Origin: Sinorhizobium americanum
GTDB lineage: Bacteria > Pseudomonadota > Alphaproteobacteria > Rhizobiales > Rhizobiaceae
Direction of reading: 5' to 3'
DNA: 38,504 nt
Assembly: GCF_001651855.1 (NCBI RefSeq)
Contig: NZ_LNQC01000061.1
Span: 1 to 38,504 of the forward strand
This document shows, piece by piece, positions 36,210 to 38,504 of the stretch. The notes under the pieces are model-generated. The model searched no databases. It was not told the origin of the DNA and worked only from the letters and a program-made list of their open reading frames with translations. Position numbers and translations under genes: made by a program. How positions within the stretch are numbered: position 1 is the stretch's first letter; each line of letters opens with the position of its first letter.

Positions 36210-38162
36210 CTACTGGCTTGCGACCTCGCTCGGATCGTCCTTGCCGAGAAGTTCGTCGATGCGCTCGCGTTCCTTCTCGAATTTTGCCAGCATCTCGCCG
36301 GAGAGCGACTTGCCGCCCGGCAGGCGGATGCGCAAGGGGTCCACCTTGTTGCCGTTGACGATCAGCTCGTAGTGGAGGTGCGGGCCGGTCGACAGGCCGG
36401 TGGTACCGACCCACCCGATCACCTGGCCCTGCACGACCTTTGCGCCCGGCTTGACGTTCTTGGCGATGGCACTCTGGTGATTATAGGACGAGACATAGCC
36501 ATTGGCGTGGCGGACCAGCGTCTGGTTGCCATAGCCGCCGGAATCCCAGCCGGCCTTTTCGACGACGCCGTTGCCGGCGGCGATGATCGGCGTGCCGCGC
36601 GGCGCCGACCAGTCGACGCCCGTGTGCATCCGCGAAAAACCGAGGATCGGGTGGCGGCGCATGCCGAAGCCGGAACGGAAGTGGCCGTTCGGAACCGGGT
36701 TGCGCAACAGGAACTGGCGGATGCTCTTGCCGGCCTCGTCGAAATAGTCGATCGAATTGTCGTCCGGGTCCTGAAAGCGGTAGAACCGAGTCTCGGCATC
36801 CCCGAATTTGGCATCGACATAGAGAAGTTCGGACTCCTCGGTCGCCTGCCCGCTCTCATCGGTAACCGAGAAGAAGGCTTCCAGCGAATCGGTCGGCTTG
36901 AGCTGCGCCTGGAAATCGACATTGCTCGCCAGCAGCTTGACGATCAGCGAAATCATCTCGGCATTCATGCCGTAGGAGAGGGCGGCCCGATAAATGCCGT
37001 CATAGACGCGCGGCAGATCGTGACCGCTGGTGATCACCGGCGTCCCGGTGTCGTCGAAGGCGGTGGCAACCGCATCGAGCTTCGGCGGTTCGGCACCGGG
37101 CACGAAACGGCCGTGATCGTCGACCGCCATCGTCAGTACGTGCCGGTTGCGCGAATAGACCGTTGCCCGGACGATCCTGGCTTCCTCGCCCTTTTGGATG
37201 ATGCCGATGCGCAGGACGTCGCCGGCGCCAAGTTCCTTCGCCCCGAGCGCGGTCTCGATATAGCCGGCCGCGTCGTCGGCCTGGGCCTTGGCGTAACCTG
37301 CGTTCACGAGCACCGTGGCGATCGGCGCGGCGCGGCGGACCGGGATCACGTCGTCGGCATATTCCGTGCTCTGCTCGGTGATGGTCTCGTGGGTCGAGAC
37401 GGTCATGTTCTCCTCGACGATCCGGGCCGAGAGACCCTGGATCAAATCGAGGTTGTCGGCGTCGGAAGCAAACCGCTGCGGGTCGACATAGAAGAGGGAG
37501 GCGACCTGGGTGTTGCCCTCGGTCAGGACGGAGCCGTTGGTGCGGACATTTTCTTCGACTTCGTCGAGCGACATCGACGGGGCGAAGCTGAAGCCGGATC
37601 CCTTCAGCGGAAAATTGACGGTCTTCAGCGCCACTTCGGATTCGACGTCGGAGCCGTAGATGGTGCCGGTTTTCGCCGGCGGCTCGACCTCTGCCTCATC
37701 GGTTGAGAAGATCGCCAGTGGGTCGAAGGCGGGATAGTCCTCGGAAGCCTGATGGTTGGCGGCAAGCGCCATCTTCACGTGAACGAAAGGCTGGCGGCGG
37801 ACCACTTCCTTCTCGCCGTCATGGATCATCGTCGAGACTTCCATGACCGTCTTGTCGGCCGGCTTGGCGACGATGTTGGGCGAAAGAATCCGGTTGCCGC
37901 GCTTGGCGGCACTGATCGGCGCTGCGCCGGGCGCGGCGGGATCCACCGCCGCGAAGGCTTCCGCCGGGATCGCCAATTGCTGGCGGCCGTCAAGTGCTGC
38001 GAAAAGCGCCACACCCATCAGGAGGCTCGAGGTGATGCCGGTCAGGAACGTGCCCGACAGCCAGCGCATGGAGATTTCGCGCCGGTCCGGCGCGCGGCGT
38101 CCATCCGCAAGGATCGGCGGTTGATCGCCGAGCGACCGCAGCATGTTCCTGTTGCTGATCAT
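36210..38162 (-). CDS. M23 family metallopeptidase (LytM-type), membrane-anchored
   Basis: About 650-residue cell-wall endopeptidase. One membrane segment near the N-terminus (about residues 35-57, FLTGITSSLLMGVALFAAL) anchors it with the rest in the periplasm. A long middle region (DVLRIGIIQKGEEARIVRAT) resembles the OapA/Csd3-like domains that precede M23 domains and may occlude the active site. The C-terminal LytM domain is complete: FGMRRHPILGFSRMHTGVDW with the HxxxD zinc ligands, and TGPHLHYELIVNG with HxH. Predicted to cut peptidoglycan cross-links. The start at 38162 is the least certain point, since no clear ribosome site precedes it; an upstream frame runs to 38279. Convergent with clpB. 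Confidence 0.88.
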   Translation of the reverse strand: MISNRNMLRSLGDQPPILADGRRAPDRREISMRWLSGTFLTGITSSLLMGVALFAALDGRQQLAIPAEAFAAVDPAAPGAAPISAAKRGNRILSPNIVAKPADKTVMEVSTMIHDGEKEVVRRQPFVHVKMALAANHQASEDYPAFDPLAIFSTDEAEVEPPAKTGTIYGSDVESEVALKTVNFPLKGSGFSFAPSMSLDEVEENVRTNGSVLTEGNTQVASLFYVDPQRFASDADNLDLIQGLSARIVEENMTVSTHETITEQSTEYADDVIPVRRAAPIATVLVNAGYAKAQADDAAGYIETALGAKELGAGDVLRIGIIQKGEEARIVRATVYSRNRHVLTMAVDDHGRFVPGAEPPKLDAVATAFDDTGTPVITSGHDLPRVYDGIYRAALSYGMNAEMISLIVKLLASNVDFQAQLKPTDSLEAFFSVTDESGQATEESELLYVDAKFGDAETRFYRFQDPDDNSIDYFDEAGKSIRQFLLRNPVPNGHFRSGFGMRRHPILGFSRMHTGVDWSAPRGTPIIAAGNGVVEKAGWDSGGYGNQTLVRHANGYVSSYNHQSAIAKNVKPGAKVVQGQVIGWVGTTGLSTGPHLHYELIVNGNKVDPLRIRLPGGKSLSGEMLAKFEKERERIDELLGKDDPSEVASQ

Positions 38163-38439
38163 GCCAAACTGGAGGTCCCCGATTGCTCTTGCCGTATTCT
38201 TAACGTCGATACGTTGCGCGAAAGATGTGCATGTTCCGCGCCCCGAAGTCAAATCGCCGGCCGGAGGCCCCGCCTCCATGCTGAAACATCAATGTCGCTT
38301 AGATCGGTCGATTGTGAAAAAGTGAGGGCAGGAGGGTTTTCCACAGGCGGCGATCACCCTTGTAGAACAATTCGGTAGGCCGCGAAGGCCTGAGTTCTCG
38401 GGCTTTGTCAGAAAACTGTCATTTTTTTAAAAATCGTTG
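38163..38439. other. Spacer between the M23 gene and the rightward promoter
   Basis: No credible gene in about 280 bp. It should hold the minus-strand promoter of the M23 gene (a TTGACT at about 38246-38251 on the minus strand is a possible -35) and an A/T-rich tract at 38421-38433, which may be an UP element for the adjoining promoter. Confidence 0.4.
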
Positions 38440-38469
38440 TTGACTGGGGAAAGGGAGCGGGTCTATAAG
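38440..38469 (+). promoter_or_regulatory. Strong promoter reading out of the window, probably of an rRNA operon
   Basis: TTGACT (38440-38445) and TATAAG (38464-38469) with an 18-bp spacer, preceded by an A/T tract (ATTTTTTTAAAAAT, 38421-38434) resembling an UP element. The sequence after it, GCCCGATCACTGACGAGGGC, starts near the expected transcription start and, from memory, resembles the leader before 16S rRNA in rhizobia. The promoter is a good match; the rRNA identity of the downstream unit is inference since it is outside the window. Confidence 0.6.
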
Positions 38470-38504
38470 CCCGATCACTGACGAGGGCGGCGGCGCTGCT
38501 GGCG

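Noticed and set aside
36372..37706. 444-codon plus-strand frame opposite the M23 peptidase
   Set aside because: Antisense to a peptidase with intact zinc ligands; no domain in the frame.
38337..38345. TTTTCCACA, one mismatch from a DnaA box
   Set aside because: A single isolated near-match with no cluster and no replication gene nearby; expected by chance in a 38-kb window.

Overview
The window is a 38.5 kb piece of high-GC alphaproteobacterial core chromosome, most likely from the Rhizobiales and probably Sinorhizobium/Ensifer. The taxon is inferred from gene content: PTS-Ntr enzyme I next to lysC and prfA, a DUF4167 protein, a two-helix HIG1 protein, an orphan Flp pilin and a RIME-like intergenic repeat. 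I could not search a database, so the species is not fixed. I see no insertion sequence, prophage, CRISPR array or plasmid gene. Most of the window is housekeeping.

Layout. Positions 1-3255 (minus strand) hold the start of etfB, cut by the window edge, and an apparent operon of an SDR oxidoreductase, a HIG1 protein, a PduO-type cobalamin adenosyltransferase and a rhomboid protease. From 3392 to 8147 lie a BrkB/YihY membrane protein, gluQRS, a 3-methyladenine DNA glycosylase, an HNH nuclease, dsbB, tRNA-Leu(CAA) and a peroxiredoxin. Positions 8397-12752 hold an acyl-CoA synthetase and a two-gene surface-polysaccharide module (BcsL/CelD-type acyltransferase plus flippase). Positions 12879-19342 hold secA, divergent from a parvulin isomerase, argJ, a GNAT acetyltransferase and mutT. 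Positions 19343-20206 contain an AT-armed nested inverted repeat, a small membrane protein and a Flp pilin without other pilus genes. Positions 20253-24430 hold a degenerate methyltransferase, a ComF protein, grxC, a nitrilase-family amidase, a DUF1178 protein and ubiG.

Positions 24553-26289 look accessory: a RibD/DHFR-like reductase and a divergent O-methyltransferase whose N-terminal region appears frameshifted, lying between ubiG and lysC. Then come lysC, ptsP, prfA, prmC and a DUF4167 protein. clpB follows, with a good heat-shock (RpoH) promoter and a two-hairpin RIME-like repeat inside its predicted 5' leader. The window ends with an M23 peptidase on the minus strand and a strong promoter reading rightward out of the window, probably that of a ribosomal RNA operon.

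Themes are translation and protein quality control (gluQRS, prfA, prmC, secA, clpB, parvulin, DsbB), redox defence (peroxiredoxin, glutaredoxin, nitrilase), nucleotide/DNA repair (glycosylase, MutT) and envelope functions (flippase, M23, BrkB). I found no convincing new multi-gene system. The most unusual items are the RIME-like element in the clpB leader, the nested inverted repeat before the orphan pilin, the frameshifted methyltransferase and the palindromic operator upstream of etfB.
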